From Prorocentrum cordatum (Eukaryota > Sar > Dinophyceae > Prorocentrales > Prorocentraceae), in contig CAUYUJ010019595.1 of NCBI GenBank assembly GCA_963575745.1, forward strand, positions 37,501 through 75,000: a DNA stretch of 37,500 nt, written 5' to 3'. The translations under genes were made by a program, and so were the position numbers. Below are positions 1 through 8,668 of the stretch, in pieces. The notes under the pieces are model-generated. The model was not told the origin of the DNA, did no database searches, and was given only the letters and a program-made list of their open reading frames with translations. Position 1 is the first letter of the stretch. The number at the start of each line of letters is the position of its first letter.

Positions 1-739
1 CAATTCCTTAGATTTCGTGCCCCTCTCTCACCTCGTGACAGGCCTCGCCACAGCGCCAAGACGTTACCGCCAGAGGCCCCGTCTGAGCTCCAGGCAGCAC
101 CATACATGGGACTTGCCAGGGAAATCATTGAGCATCCCCCGTGAACCCGAACCTTGCGCTCCCACGGGTGCGATTATCGCCAGCATCAGGTTTGGAGTCC
201 AGCACAAAGAAGCTTCCCCTCCCGTGGACGGACTCGACCACATTTGATTGCAGAGAAGGGCATCGACAACCAGGACATTAGCGCGCGCCCTCTGCAGATA
301 CCCGGCAGCTGAACGACCGCTGATCACGAGAAGCTTGGAACACAAGGAAGAGAAACAACAAGCAACGCGCTCCCACGCGCGCGCAACGAAGCCCCGAGCC
401 ACCCCAATATCAGGAGCTGGCGGATGTCTGCGTGATCGGGCACGGGGAGACCGAACATATGCGCAAAAACATTGAGTGTCACGACGGGGCACAGCGGAAG
501 TGACACTGGAGGAAAAAACGCAGTTCGATAAACAAAGCAGAGGTGGCAGCGAGATTGTGAGATGCGCGGGAACGCGGGGCCCCGCGTTTAGATTAAGGTT
601 TTTTTTTTTGCGTCGATGGCATGGGCCCGAGAACGCTGGAAATCGTCATTGTGGCCGCAGCGGGGCTTACAGCGGCACCCGTGGCTCATTTGCGACTAGA
701 ACCAAGCGCGCGCGCGTAGTGCGCGCGTGGTTTTACTGC
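1..739. other. Low-copy segment, no recognisable gene
   Basis: No tandem structure is visible here. The longest open frame not driven by repeats runs on the minus strand from 492 to 64 (142 codons). It has mixed composition and a stretch with the residues LLVISGRSAAGY, but I recognise no family. A shorter minus-strand frame overlaps its 5' part in another phase (506-324), so this could be a decayed or intron-split gene, or chance. A CG-alternating run lies near 708-731 just before the TA microsatellite. I cannot assign a function. Confidence 0.4.
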
Positions 740-814
740 GTGTGTGTATATATATACATGTTCACATATTCATATACATACACACATATATATATATATA
801 TATATATACACACC
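740..814. repeat. TG/TA/CA dinucleotide microsatellite
   Basis: A TGTGTG start passes into TATATA, then a CATATACATA-type stretch, then an uninterrupted (TA)n run of about 24 bases near 786-808, ending in CACACC. It is AT-rich and easily melted, and contrasts sharply with the GC-rich flanks. Confidence 0.9.
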
Positions 815-888
815 TTACTTCGTCAACCATCACAAGGGAAAATACGCCTTGACGTGCATCGCGGAGCGGCAGGCCGATCGCGATTATT

Positions 889-920
889 CCCCATATCCTA
901 AGGTTGGGTTTGTGTTATTA
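889..920. repeat. Single copy of a 32-bp motif (CCCCATATCCTA...TGTTATTA)
   Basis: This resembles the tandem pair at 1856-1919: it begins CCCCATATCCTAAG and ends in TGTTATT after about 32 bases. It sits just before the first ACTCAT minisatellite, as the later pair sits just before the second, so it seems to mark the start of each local composite. Confidence 0.65.
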
Positions 921-968
921 CTTGGACACCTCCTACGCCTTCTTCTTCTCCTCCCCTCCTCTCGGACT

Positions 969-1232
969 TACTCATTGTCAGACGCACTCATACCCAGCTT
1001 TACTCATACACAGACTTCCTCATAGTCATACATACTCATATTCAGACCTACTCATACGCAGACTTACTCATACCCAGACGTACACATACACAGACGTACT
1101 CATACACAGACTTATTCATACCCATACTTACCCATACCCAGACGTACTCCTACACAGACTTACTCATACACATACTTACTCATACTCAGACCTTCTCATA
1201 GTCAGACGTACTCATACGCAGACTTGTTCAAC
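969..1232. repeat. 16-bp minisatellite (ACTCATACNCAGACTT)
   Basis: About 16 imperfect copies of a 16-bp unit, ACTCATACNCAGACTT, are read directly. Variants differ mostly at the base after CATAC and at the last two bases. A similar but more degenerate ACTC/CAGA pattern recurs near 12990-13070 and 17130-17210. It lies directly upstream of the first ~152-bp satellite array. Confidence 0.88.
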
Positions 1233-1245
1233 ACATAAAATATTC

Positions 1246-1855
1246 GGAGTATGTCTAAGGCGTGGCGCTGGTTTCAGCACCCCAAAGCGGGGCCGCCAAA
1301 GGTGTTTTCACAAACCCGTTCGCGGCCAGTTTGTGGGGATGTCTCAGGTGGTTTGGTTGTTTTGGTGGGCAGACTCGTCTGCGTTTAGAACAGTTCGTGA
1401 GGATGTCTCAGACGGGGCGCTGGTTTCAGCACCCCTAAAAGGAGCCGCCAGGGGTGTTTTCTTGGGCCCGTTCGCGGCCAGTTTGTGGGGATGTCTCAGG
1501 CGGTTTGGCTGTTTTGGTGGGCGGACCCGTTTGCGTTTAGAGCTGTTTGTGAGGATGTCTCAGGCGGTGCGCTGGTTTCAGCACCCCAAAGGGGGGCCGC
1601 CAGGGGTGTTTTCTTGGGCCCGTTCGCGGCCAGTTTGTGGGGATGTCTCAGGCGGTTTGTCCGTTTTCATGCCCAACATCCTTGGCTTTCAGATCAGATG
1701 TTGAGGATGTCTCAGGCGGTGCGCTGGTTTCAGCACCCTTAAAGGGAGCCGCCACGGGGTAGGAGACGGGCCCGTTCGCGGCCAGTTTGTGGTGATGTCT
1801 CAGGCGGTCTGCTCGATGTTATGCCCAACATCCTTGGCTTTCAGAGCAGATTGTT
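1246..1855. repeat. H satellite array 1 (~152-bp unit)
   Basis: Four copies of a ~152-bp unit begin near 1252, 1404, 1556 and 1709. Each unit holds the motif GATGTCTCAGGCGGT twice, so it looks like an old dimer. The first half carries GCGCTGGTTTCAGCACCCC and GGAGCCGCC; the second carries CGTTCGCGGCCAGTTTGTGG. The end of the second half varies: two copies have TTTTGGTGGGC, later ones CATGCCCAACATCC. Frames through it are open only in pieces. Confidence 0.9.
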
Positions 1856-1919
1856 CCCCATATCCTAAGTATGGGGTTCTTGTTATTCCCCATATCCTGA
1901 GTATGGGGTTCTTGTTATT
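1856..1919. repeat. Tandem pair of a 32-bp motif
   Basis: Two head-to-tail 32-bp copies (1856-1887 and 1888-1919) differ at one position (CCTAAG against CCTGAG). Both end GGTTCTTGTTATT. A related single copy is at 889-920. The pair separates H array 1 from the 17-bp minisatellite. Confidence 0.9.
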
Positions 1920-1965
1920 GGCGGACCGCGCCGGAGGCGAAAACGAGAGAGAAAGAACACACCAC

Positions 1966-2232
1966 TCCTCTCACTCAGACCCACTCACTCATCACTCAGA
2001 CCCACTCATCACTCAGACCCACTCATCACTCAGACTCATTCATCACTCAGACTCACTCATCACTCGGACTCAGTCATGACTCAGACTCATCACTCATCAC
2101 TCAGACTCACGCATCACTCAGACTCACGCATCACTCAGACTCACTCACCACTCAGACTCACTCGTACTTGTACTCATACATTCACTACACTCACTCAGGT
2201 CCACTCATCGGATGACTCTCACACACACACAC
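1966..2232. repeat. 17-bp minisatellite (ACTCATCACTCAGACTC)
   Basis: About a dozen copies of a 17-bp unit, ACTCATCACTCAGACTC, are followed by a degenerate tail (2160-2232) with ACTCATAC and a CA run. It is related in sequence style to the 16-bp minisatellite at 969-1232, and like it leads straight into an H array. Confidence 0.87.
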
Positions 2233-2233
2233 T

Positions 2234-2660
2234 GATGTTGAGGATGTCTCAGGCGATTCTGTGGCTTCAGCACTCCTAAGGGGAGCGGCGGGGGGGTGTT
2301 TCACTCGACCCCTTTCGCAGGATTTTGTGGGGATGTCTCGAGCGGTTTGCCCGTTTTCTGTCCCAACATCCTTCGCTTTCGGAGCAGATTTGGTGCATGT
2401 CTCGAGCGAGGCGCTCATTTTCACGTTCCTAAGGGGAGCGGCGGGGGGGTGTTTCATTCGGCCGCTTTCGCAGGATTTTGTGGGGATGTCTCGAGCGGTT
2501 TGCTTGTTTTTCTGTGCCAGCATCCTTCGCTTTCGGAGCAGATTTGGAGGATGTCTCGAGCGAGGCGCTCATGTTCACCCCCCAGGTGGGCCAGATTTTG
2601 AGGATGTCTCGATCGGTTTGCTTGTTTTGGTGGCCAGGCTCGTGGGCGCAGATTCTTCTC
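2234..2660. repeat. H satellite array 2, diverged (~153-bp unit)
   Basis: Units begin near 2246, 2398 and 2553. They share GATGTCTCGAGCGG with the H family, where array 1 has CTCAGGCGG, and carry AGCGGCGGGGGGGTG in place of AGCCGCCAGGGG. The last copy is truncated and runs into the AGGAGGCC minisatellite. This subfamily is clearly separate from arrays 1 and 3, which suggests array-by-array homogenisation. Confidence 0.85.
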
Positions 2661-2935
2661 AGGATGCCACAGGAGGCTCCAACAGGCTCCAGGAGGCCCC
2701 AGGAGACCACATGAGGTCCCAGGAGGCATCAGGAGGCCACAGAAAGACTCAAGAGGCCACAGGATGTCCCAAGAGGCTCCAGGAGGCCCCAGGAAGCTCC
2801 AGAAGGCCTCAGGAAACCACAGGAGGCCCCAGGAGGCAACAGGAAGCGCCAGGAGGCCTCGGAAGGCAACAGGAGGCCCCGAGAGGCCCCAGGAGCAGGA
2901 GGCCTCAGAAGGCAACAGGAGTGGCTCCAATCCCA
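2660..2935. repeat. ~12-bp minisatellite (AGGAGGCCCCAG-like)
   Basis: Purine-rich imperfect repeats built on CAGGAGGCCCCA, CAGGAGGCAACA and AGGAAGCTCC recur at about 10-12 bases. The same motif resumes at 3205-3296, so the ~53-bp array at 2937-3204 appears to interrupt it. Confidence 0.85.
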
Positions 2936-2936
2936 T

Positions 2937-3204
2937 GTGTTTTACGTATGCTCCTATCGATTGGGCCTCACCTGGAGCACGATTCTTCGATGTTATACGT
3001 ATGTTTCTATATTTTGTCCTTCTCCTGTGTACACAATCCTACATGTATTATTTATGTTCCTATATATTGGGCCTCTCATGGGGCACGAGTCCTTGGTGTT
3101 TTACGCGTGTTCCTATATATTGCCCGTCTCCTGTGGCTCTAATCCGCAATGTTTTATGTACGTCTGTTGCTATATATTGCGCCTCCCCTGGGGCACGAAA
3201 CCTC
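2937..3204. repeat. ~53-bp satellite (TGTTTTACGTATGTTCCTATATATTG-type)
   Basis: Five head-to-tail units start near 2937, 2991, 3044, 3097 and 3150 and contain CCTATATATTG and CCTGGGGCACGA. They are AT-richer than all neighbours. Flanking AGGAGGCC repeats on both sides suggest either insertion into that minisatellite or a larger compound unit. Confidence 0.85.
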
Positions 3205-3296
3205 CCTAGGAGGTCCCAGGAGGCCCCAAGAGGCTCCTGGAGACCCCAGGAAGCCCCAGTAGGTTTCAGGAGGCCCCAGGAGGCCCCAGGCTCATG
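3205..3296. repeat. AGGAGGCCCC minisatellite, resumed
   Basis: This continues the 12-bp-type repeat of 2660-2935 after the ~53-bp array, with units such as AGGAGGCCCCAAG and AGGAAGCCCCAG. Confidence 0.8.
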
Positions 3297-3485
3297 CACA
3301 GAGACGCGCTCGTACTACTGAGGCTCATTCACACTCCAATTCATTCGCAGTTAGATTTATGTCCAGACCGCCAGACCGTCACAATTGAAGCCCGTTTATA
3401 TTCGAAAGCTCTTGCGCCTAGACATTCACGGCGGACAGGTCCATGCGAATAGATGCACAAATGGGGAGCTTCACGCAGTGAATAA
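3297..3485. other. Low-copy spacer before H array 3
   Basis: No clean repeat is present. Scattered CTCATTC, TTCATTCGCAG and CATGCGAATAGA words recall the G minisatellite near 12950-12990. By position it takes the place of the ACTCAT minisatellites that precede the other two H arrays. No gene is seen. Confidence 0.5.
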
Positions 3486-4015
3486 TGAGGATGTCTCAGG
3501 CGGGGCGCTGGTTTCAGCACCCCAAAGGGGAGCCGCCAGGGGGTAGGACACGGGCCCGTTCGCGGCCAGTTTGTGGGGATGTTTCAAACGGTTTGCTCGC
3601 TTTCATACCCAACACCGTTGGCTTTCAGAGCATATTTTGAGGATGTCTTAGGCGGTGCGCTGGTTTCAGCACCCCAAAGGAGAGCCGCCAGGAGGGTTTT
3701 CACAGGCCCGTTCGCGGCCAGTTTGTGGGGGTGTCTCAGGCGGTTTGCTCGTTTTCATGCCCAACACCGTTGGCTTTCAGAGCAGATTCTGAGGATGTCT
3801 CAGGCGGTGCGCTGGTTGCAGCACCCCTAAAAGGAGCCGCCAGGGGGTAGGACACGGGCCCGTTCGCGGCCAGTTTGTGGGGATGTCTCAGGCGGTTTGC
3901 TCGTTCTCATGCCCAACATCCTTGGCTTTCAGAGCAGATTGTGAGGATGTCTCAGGCGGGGCGCTGGTTTCAGCACCCCAAAGGGGAGCCGCCATGGGTG
4001 TTTTCACGGGCCCGG
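3486..4015. repeat. H satellite array 3 (~152-bp unit)
   Basis: About 3.5 copies start near 3493, 3645, 3797 and 3950. They carry the array-1 type first half (GCGCTGGTTTCAGCACCCC) and the CATGCCCAACATCC or CCCAACACCGTTGG type second half. The array ends abruptly after GGGTGTTTTCACGGGCCCG near 4015. Confidence 0.9.
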
Positions 4016-4340
4016 ATGTGCCGTGTCCGTCGCTTTTGTGCGGCGTTGTGGCTGGTGCGCACGGCGGAGTGGTGTTAGCGCACAGTGTGCAGTGCGTGGC
4101 AGCTGCGCGGAGTGCCACCTTGTGTCGAATGCGTGCATGCAAGGGTCCAAACCTCCACCGTACGTCTCGGCCCGTGCTGGCCATTGGCCATGGGTCATGG
4201 GCTTCCGGTCTCGGTTTCGATATCTGGCGCGGCCCTCGCGCCCTCACCGCGCATCCGCGCGACATCCAGTCGCCAGTTGCGGCCCCCCTCGGAGGGCAAG
4301 CTCTAGCCGCTATTTAGGTCGGGCCTCTCCCTTTACAGGA
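4016..4340. other. Low-copy junction between H array 3 and the inverted composite
   Basis: GC-rich sequence without tandem order. Several frames are open on both strands, but none shows a recognisable domain. It forms the left junction of the inverted A/C/E block that follows. Confidence 0.5.
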
Positions 4341-4361
4341 AGAATGTTCAAAAAAAGTTCA

Positions 4362-4395
4362 TTATCTTGGCGAAGGACCCAACCATGTGCACGTG
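4362..4395 (-). repeat. Inverted joint E (ATGGTTGGGTCCTTCGCC)
   Basis: On the minus strand this reads ATGGTTGGGTCCTTCGCC followed by AAGATAAT. That matches joint E at 13197, 17348 and 28057 on the plus strand. It proves that this copy of the composite is turned round. No B unit follows it. Confidence 0.85.
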
Positions 4396-4439
4396 TGAGA
4401 ACCGCACGACAGGTGGGACGAAGCAAGGAGAATTTCCAA

Positions 4440-5190
4440 TGGAACCACGAACCGTGTGAGAGGTGCGCCAAAATGCGGGGGGGCCGCCATGCGAACCCTG
4501 CCACTGTGGCCTTCGGTGGAGCCCCCTACGGGGCCACGAACCGTGTGAGGGGTGCGCCAAAATGGGGCGGGGCCGCCATGCGAACCCTGCCACTGAGGCC
4601 TTCGGTGGAACTCCCTATGGGGCCACGAACCGTGTGAGGGATGCGCCACAATGGGGCTGGGCCGCCATGCGAACCCTACAACTGGGGCCTTCGGTGGAGC
4701 TCCCTATGGGGCCACGAACCGTTCGATGGGTGCGCCAAAATGGGGCGGGGCCGCCATGCGCACCCTGCCAGTGAGGCCTTCGGTGGAGCCCCTTATGGGG
4801 CCACGAACCGTGTGAGGGGTGCGCCAACATGGGGCGGGGCCGCCATGCGAACCCTGCCACTGGGGCCTTCGGTGGAGCCCCCTACGGGGCCACGAAGCGT
4901 GTGAGGGGTGCGCCAAAATGGGGCGGGGCCGCCATGCGAACCCTGCCATTGAGGCCTTCGGTGGAACTCCCTATGGGGCCACGAACCGTGTGAGGGATGC
5001 GCCAAAAATCGGTGTGGGCCGCCATGCGAACCACAGGGTCCTTCGGTGGAACTCCCTATGGGGCCACGAAGCGTGTGAGGGGTGCGCCAAAATGGCGCGG
5101 AGCCGCCATGCGAATCCTGCCACTGAGGCCTTCGGTGGAGCTTCCTATGGGGCCACGAACCGTGTGAGGGGTGCGCCAAAGCAAAGCGGA
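4440..5190 (-). repeat. A satellite array, inverted orientation (~89-bp unit)
   Basis: About eight units of ~89 bp occur, for example at 4544, 4633 and 4722. On the minus strand each contains the A core (TCGTGGCCCCATAGG, then CTCCACCGAAGG). The spacer is particular to this array: GTGGCAGGGTTCGCATGGCG and CCCCGCCCCATTTTGGCGC. Every other A array in the window is on the plus strand. Long frames on both strands simply follow the repeat. Confidence 0.92.
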
Positions 5191-5245
5191 ACAAGGGGAC
5201 CGTTGTTTCAAAACGAGGACCCAACATCACAGGATGTTTGGGGGA
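5191..5245 (-). repeat. Inverted joint C
   Basis: On the minus strand this reads CATCCTGTGATGTTGGGTCC then TCGTTTTGAAACAACG. It is a variant of joint C at 10688, 14632, 26217 and 28100. Its position beside the inverted A array keeps the usual C-then-A order, so the whole block is inverted as a unit. Confidence 0.87.
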
Positions 5246-5493
5246 AGTAGTATGGGTACGGTTCTATGTGCTCAAAACGTCCGTGTTAACCCGTTGCGTG
5301 TTGGCTCAACGCGTTGGCCCATGTTTTGGCGAACGCATCGCGCCAGACCCACGTGTGCAGTCCACGCGTTAAGTTCCGGGCCAACACGCCACGTGCTGCG
5401 CGTTGCGTATCGGGGCAGCGAAGTCCTTCTCACTTCCCCCCCGGCTCGCCGCCGACTCCAGGCTCGATCTTCGGCCGTCGCGGGCAGATCTTG

Positions 5494-5531
5494 GCCCCCC
5501 TCCCCTCCCTTTTGTTTTTTTCCTTCCGCAG
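5494..5531 (+). other. Candidate 3' splice site with pyrimidine tract
   Basis: Almost 35 bases of C and T, including a TTTTTTTT run, end in CCGCAG at 5531. This is the best-looking splice acceptor in the window and precedes the charged reading frame described for the candidate gene. Splicing is inferred only from the motif. Confidence 0.3.
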
Positions 5532-6732
5532 GCAGCAGGGACACCAGCTGGCGCCTGAAGCGTCGAGCCCCCGCGGGCTACCGCGGGCAAAAGCAAAGAC
5601 TGCAGCGCAACAACACGTTGCCGAAGAGGATAATGAAAAGCGCAAGGGCACAGGACATGTATGCAACTCATGACGGAAAGCACCCCTCCTCCTCTTTTCC
5701 TCCTCCTCCTTCTCTTCCTCGTTTTCCTCCGCCACCCTCCGCCATCCTTCGCCATCCTCCTCCTCCTCCTCCTCCTCCTCCTCCTCCTCCTCCTCCTCCT
5801 CCTCCTCCTCCTCTTCCTTCTCCTCCTCCTCCTCCTCCTCCTCCTCCTCCTCCTCCTCCTCTTCCTCCTGCTCCTCCTCCTCCTGCTGCTGCTGCTGCCC
5901 CTCCTCCTCCTCCTCCTCCTCCTCCTCCTCCTCCTCCTCCTCCTCCTCCTCCTCCTCCTCCGCTTCCTCCTCCTAGGGCGAGGCTGCTAAAAGCGGCCCT
6001 CCCTCGCTCCCCCTCCCCCCCCGCAGGTGCCATCCTACGGGGACGTTGGGGAGGCGGCCGCCGGGCCGTGGGGCCGCGCGCTGGTGGACTCGGCGCCCAG
6101 GGTCGCGCGGCCACATTTCCCCCGTCCGCTCCTCCTCCTCCTCCTCCTCGCTCCTCCTCCTCCTCCTCCTCCTCCTCCTCCTCCTCCTCCTCTCAGCCTC
6201 CTCCTCCTCCTCCCTCCTCCTCCTCCTCCTCTCTCCTCCTCCTCCTCCTCCTGCTCCTCCTCCTCCTCATCCTCCTCCCCCCTCCTCCTCCTCCCCTCCG
6301 TCCTCCTCCTCCTCCTCCTCCCTCCTCCTCCTCCTCCTCCTACCTTCCTCCTTTCTTTTTCCTCCTCCTCCTCCTCCCCTCCTCCTCCTCCTCCTCTCTC
6401 CTATTTTCTCCTCCTGCCTCCTCCCTCCTCCTCCTCTCCTCCTCCCTCCTCCTCCTCCTCCTCCTCCTCCTCCTCCTCCCCTCCTCTCCTTCTCCCCCTC
6501 GTCTCTCGTCCTCGTCCTCCTTCTCCTCCTCTTCCTCCTCCTCCTCCCCTCCTCCTCCTTCCTCCTCCTCCGCTCCTCCGCTCCTCCTCCTCCTCCTCCT
6601 CCTCCTCCTCCTCCTCCTCCTCCTCCTCCCCCTCCCTCTTAGATGTGTGCGGCGTTGGTGTCAGCTCTCGTCCGCAGGCACTTTCGAGGTGACCTCGCGC
6701 CAGAGGGCGCACCCTTAGCATCCATGCCCTAG
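5532..6732 (+). CDS. Candidate 3' gene fragment of three exons (5532-5658, 6027-6101, 6643-6732)
   Basis: A model assembled by eye. A long T/C tract ends in CCGCAG at 5531. The following frame reads 42 residues rich in charge (including HVAEEDNEKRKGTGH) up to 5658, where GTATGC could be a donor. A C-rich tract ends in CCCGCAG at 6026; the next piece (VPSYGDVGEAAAGPWG...) stays in phase 0 to a possible donor GTCGCG at 6102. CCCTCTTAG at 6642 is followed by a last phase-0 piece starting MCAALVSALVRRHF and ending at TAG 6730-6732. The phases agree throughout. I recognise no family, the 5' end is not identified, and the second donor is weak. Chance remains quite possible. Confidence 0.25.
5688..5985. 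repeat. (CCT)n run 1
   Basis: Nearly 300 bases of CCT repeats with CTT, CTG and GCT interruptions, strongly biased to pyrimidine on the plus strand. Poly-Pro, poly-Leu and poly-Ser frames here are artefacts of the triplet. It lies just upstream of a possible splice acceptor (6026), so it may be an expanded intronic pyrimidine tract. Confidence 0.95.
6121..6640. repeat. (CCT)n run 2
   Basis: About 520 bases of interrupted CCT/CCTC repeats, all pyrimidine on the plus strand, end in CCCCCTCCCTCTTAG. With run 1 it brackets an unrepeated island at 5986-6120. Long pyrimidine mirror tracts like this can form triplex (H-DNA) structures. Confidence 0.95.
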
Positions 6733-7150
6733 CATCCTCTTCCTTCTCTGCCCTCAAATACCATTCCTCATATGTTTCCTCTTCCCCCTCTCCATCCTCC
6801 TCCTACTTGTCCTCCTCCTTCTCCTTCGCCTTCTCCTTCTCCTCCTCCTCGTCCTTTTCGTTCCTCCCCCTCCTTCATCTTTTTTCCTTGCAAGTAGCTC
6901 CTTCCTGTCGCACCCACAGACGTGTCGGTGGAACAGGCTGGGCGTTTCGCCTGAGAGTTTCTTACAATTTTGTTGTTCGTGATCCTGAAATTCGCAGTTT
7001 GTCTGCTGAGTTTGCAACAGGTTCAAGGTCGGCAGAGGTGGTTTACAAAATTGCGCTGTCGACGTAGCGCCGCGCACTTTCGTCGTAAATGTGTGCAGCA
7101 ATTGCAGGGATGGAGGAGGACCCCTTTTCAACAGGTGTGCTTCGCTTGAT
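6733..7150. other. Low-copy segment with C/T-rich start
   Basis: A C/T-rich stretch (about 6738-6890) is built from CCTCCT and CTTCTCC words. It is followed by AT-richer low-copy DNA. A frame at 6894-7067 translates to ordinary-looking sequence but has no recognisable domain. If the three-exon model is right, this would be 3' untranslated or intergenic DNA. Confidence 0.4.
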
Positions 7151-7896
7151 ACGTGTTTTTTTCATCTGAGGGCCATGTGGCATTACGTCCCCCAATCCCC
7201 CCGGGCTACTTCTCGGGGAAAATCAGTTTGACTGTTTGTGCCCACCCACCCTACAGCCGGCGCGCCTCGCAGAGAAACATGTTTTTTTCCCACCATCCAC
7301 CATCCCTCCGCGGAACCAGAAAATTGGAGAATACGTTTTGGCACTGGTCGGCTGCATTATTCGACACCCACCCACCTTCCGCGGGCCAGCAAAACTGCTG
7401 CGGACTGCGATTCGCGTTGAGCATCATATCTCCGTGCCCACCCACCCGCCCACCGCCCACCGCCCGGGCCCCGCCCCCATGCGGCATCCGCGGGCGGGCG
7501 GGCGGCCACGTCTGTCCATCTATCTGCCATGAGGGGATCCCACCTGTCTTGAACTCCGTTCTGGTTGATTTTCAAAGAGCATTCGCCGTCGCACCGTCGG
7601 CTTTGCTTGGCTGGCGCGGTGCACCCATCTATCTACACATACCCCCCCGCAGGCGCCGTCGCTCCGATACGTCTGCGCCATGTCCGTCCATGTATCTGCC
7701 CCCCCCCCGACGCCGTCGCACCCTCGGCTTGGCTTGAGTGGTGGCGTTCAGCTACCCATCAATCTATACCACGCCCGGTCGCCGTCGCACGGACGCAGAT
7801 TCGCATTCGTTTTTTGTTGTTCTCCATTTGTTCTGCCCATGTGTCTACCCAGCCCCAGGCGCCGGGAAAAAGAGTCGTACATCATCATGGCCCCGT
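7151..7896. other. Low-copy segment with weak CGCCGTCGC repeats
   Basis: CGCCGTCGC recurs near 7586, 7655, 7711 and 7781, with a partial CGCCGGG near 7859, at roughly 56-78 bp. CATCTATCT and CCCACCCACC words lie between. It is a degenerate tandem at best. The stretch ends where the first B unit begins with CAGAATACGAG. No gene is recognised. Confidence 0.45.
7437..7470 (-). other. C-run cluster (G-quadruplex potential on minus strand)
   Basis: Six runs of CCC separated by one to three bases lie at 7437-7467, followed by CCGGGCCCCGCCCCC. On the minus strand this fits the usual four-tract G3 quadruplex pattern. GCGGGCGGGCGGGCGG follows on the plus strand near 7490-7505. Confidence 0.6.
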
Positions 7897-8318
7897 TGTC
7901 AGAATACGAGTGAAACAATTGATTATTCTCACACGGTTTTCGGGGTGACACGTGTCACCCGTGTGTTGTTTCACACTGTATGGCCCCATGTTGGCGTCCA
8001 GAATGCGAGTCAAACAATTGTTGTTTCTCAAACGTTTTTTTGGGGGGGACGCGTGTCACCCGCGTGTTGTTTCACACTGTATGGCCCCATGCTGGCGACC
8101 AGAATTGGAGTGAAACAACTGTTTTTTCTCACACGGTTTTCGGGGTGACACGTGTCATCCGCGTGTTGTTCCACATTGTATGTCCCCATGTTGTCATCCA
8201 CAATACGAGTGAAACAAGTGTTTTTTCTCACACGGTATTCTGGGTGACACGTGCCACCCGTATATTGTTTCACATTGTTGGCCCCACGTTCGCGTCCATG
8301 ATATTAGTGAAACACTTG
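7897..8318 (+). repeat. B satellite array 1 (~4 units)
   Basis: Units of about 99 bp carry CACACGG, a GACACGTGTCA-type palindrome, TTGTTTCAC, GGCCCCATGTTGGCGTCCAG and GAGTGAAACA. The first full palindrome is near 7943. The array starts inside a unit and has no recognisable E joint. It runs into a degraded C joint. Confidence 0.88.
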
Positions 8319-8398
8319 TTCCCCACATGCTTAGTGGGGTTCTGGTTTTCTTCCCTGCCGCGTCGCACCCGCGTCTCACCTCACACCTCCCCTCCTCC
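8319..8398 (+). repeat. Degenerate joint C and CT-rich tail
   Basis: GTTCCCCACATGCTTAGTGG then GGTTCTGGTTTTCTTCCCTG aligns loosely with the normal CCCAACCATCCTGTGG, GTTGGGTCCTCGTTTTGAAG and CGCCCCGCGTC parts of joint C. The clearest match is GCGTCGCACCCGCGTCTCACC. The order B then C then CT-rich is kept here, although the next array is F, not A. Confidence 0.5.
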
Positions 8399-8668
8399 TC
8401 ACAGCACTGCTCAGCACAGCTCAGTTCAGCTCAGCTCAGCAAGGCACAGCTTAGCACAGCTCAGCTCAGCTCAGCTCAGTACAGCACAGCTTAGCACGGC
8501 ACAGCACAGCTCACCGCAGCACAGCACAGCACAGCACAGCACAGCACACAGCACAGCACAGCTCAGCTCAGCACAGCACAGCGCAGCTCAGCTCAGCTCA
8601 GCACAGCACAGCACAGCTCACCGCAGCACAGCACAGCACAGCACCCAACACAGCACAGCACAGCACAG
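8399..8668. repeat. Pentanucleotide microsatellite (CAGCA/CAGCT)n
   Basis: About 270 bases of mixed CACAG and CTCAG pentamers (AGCACAGCTCAGCTCAGCAC style). The same pentamers recur inside the first F unit at 8725-8757, so the pentamer run seems to belong to the 5' end of the F array. Confidence 0.93.

Noticed and set aside
5661-6718. Poly-Pro, poly-Ser and poly-Leu proteins across the CCT runs
   Set aside because: Pure consequence of the CCT triplet. The same DNA reads as poly-Gly, Glu or Arg on the other strand.
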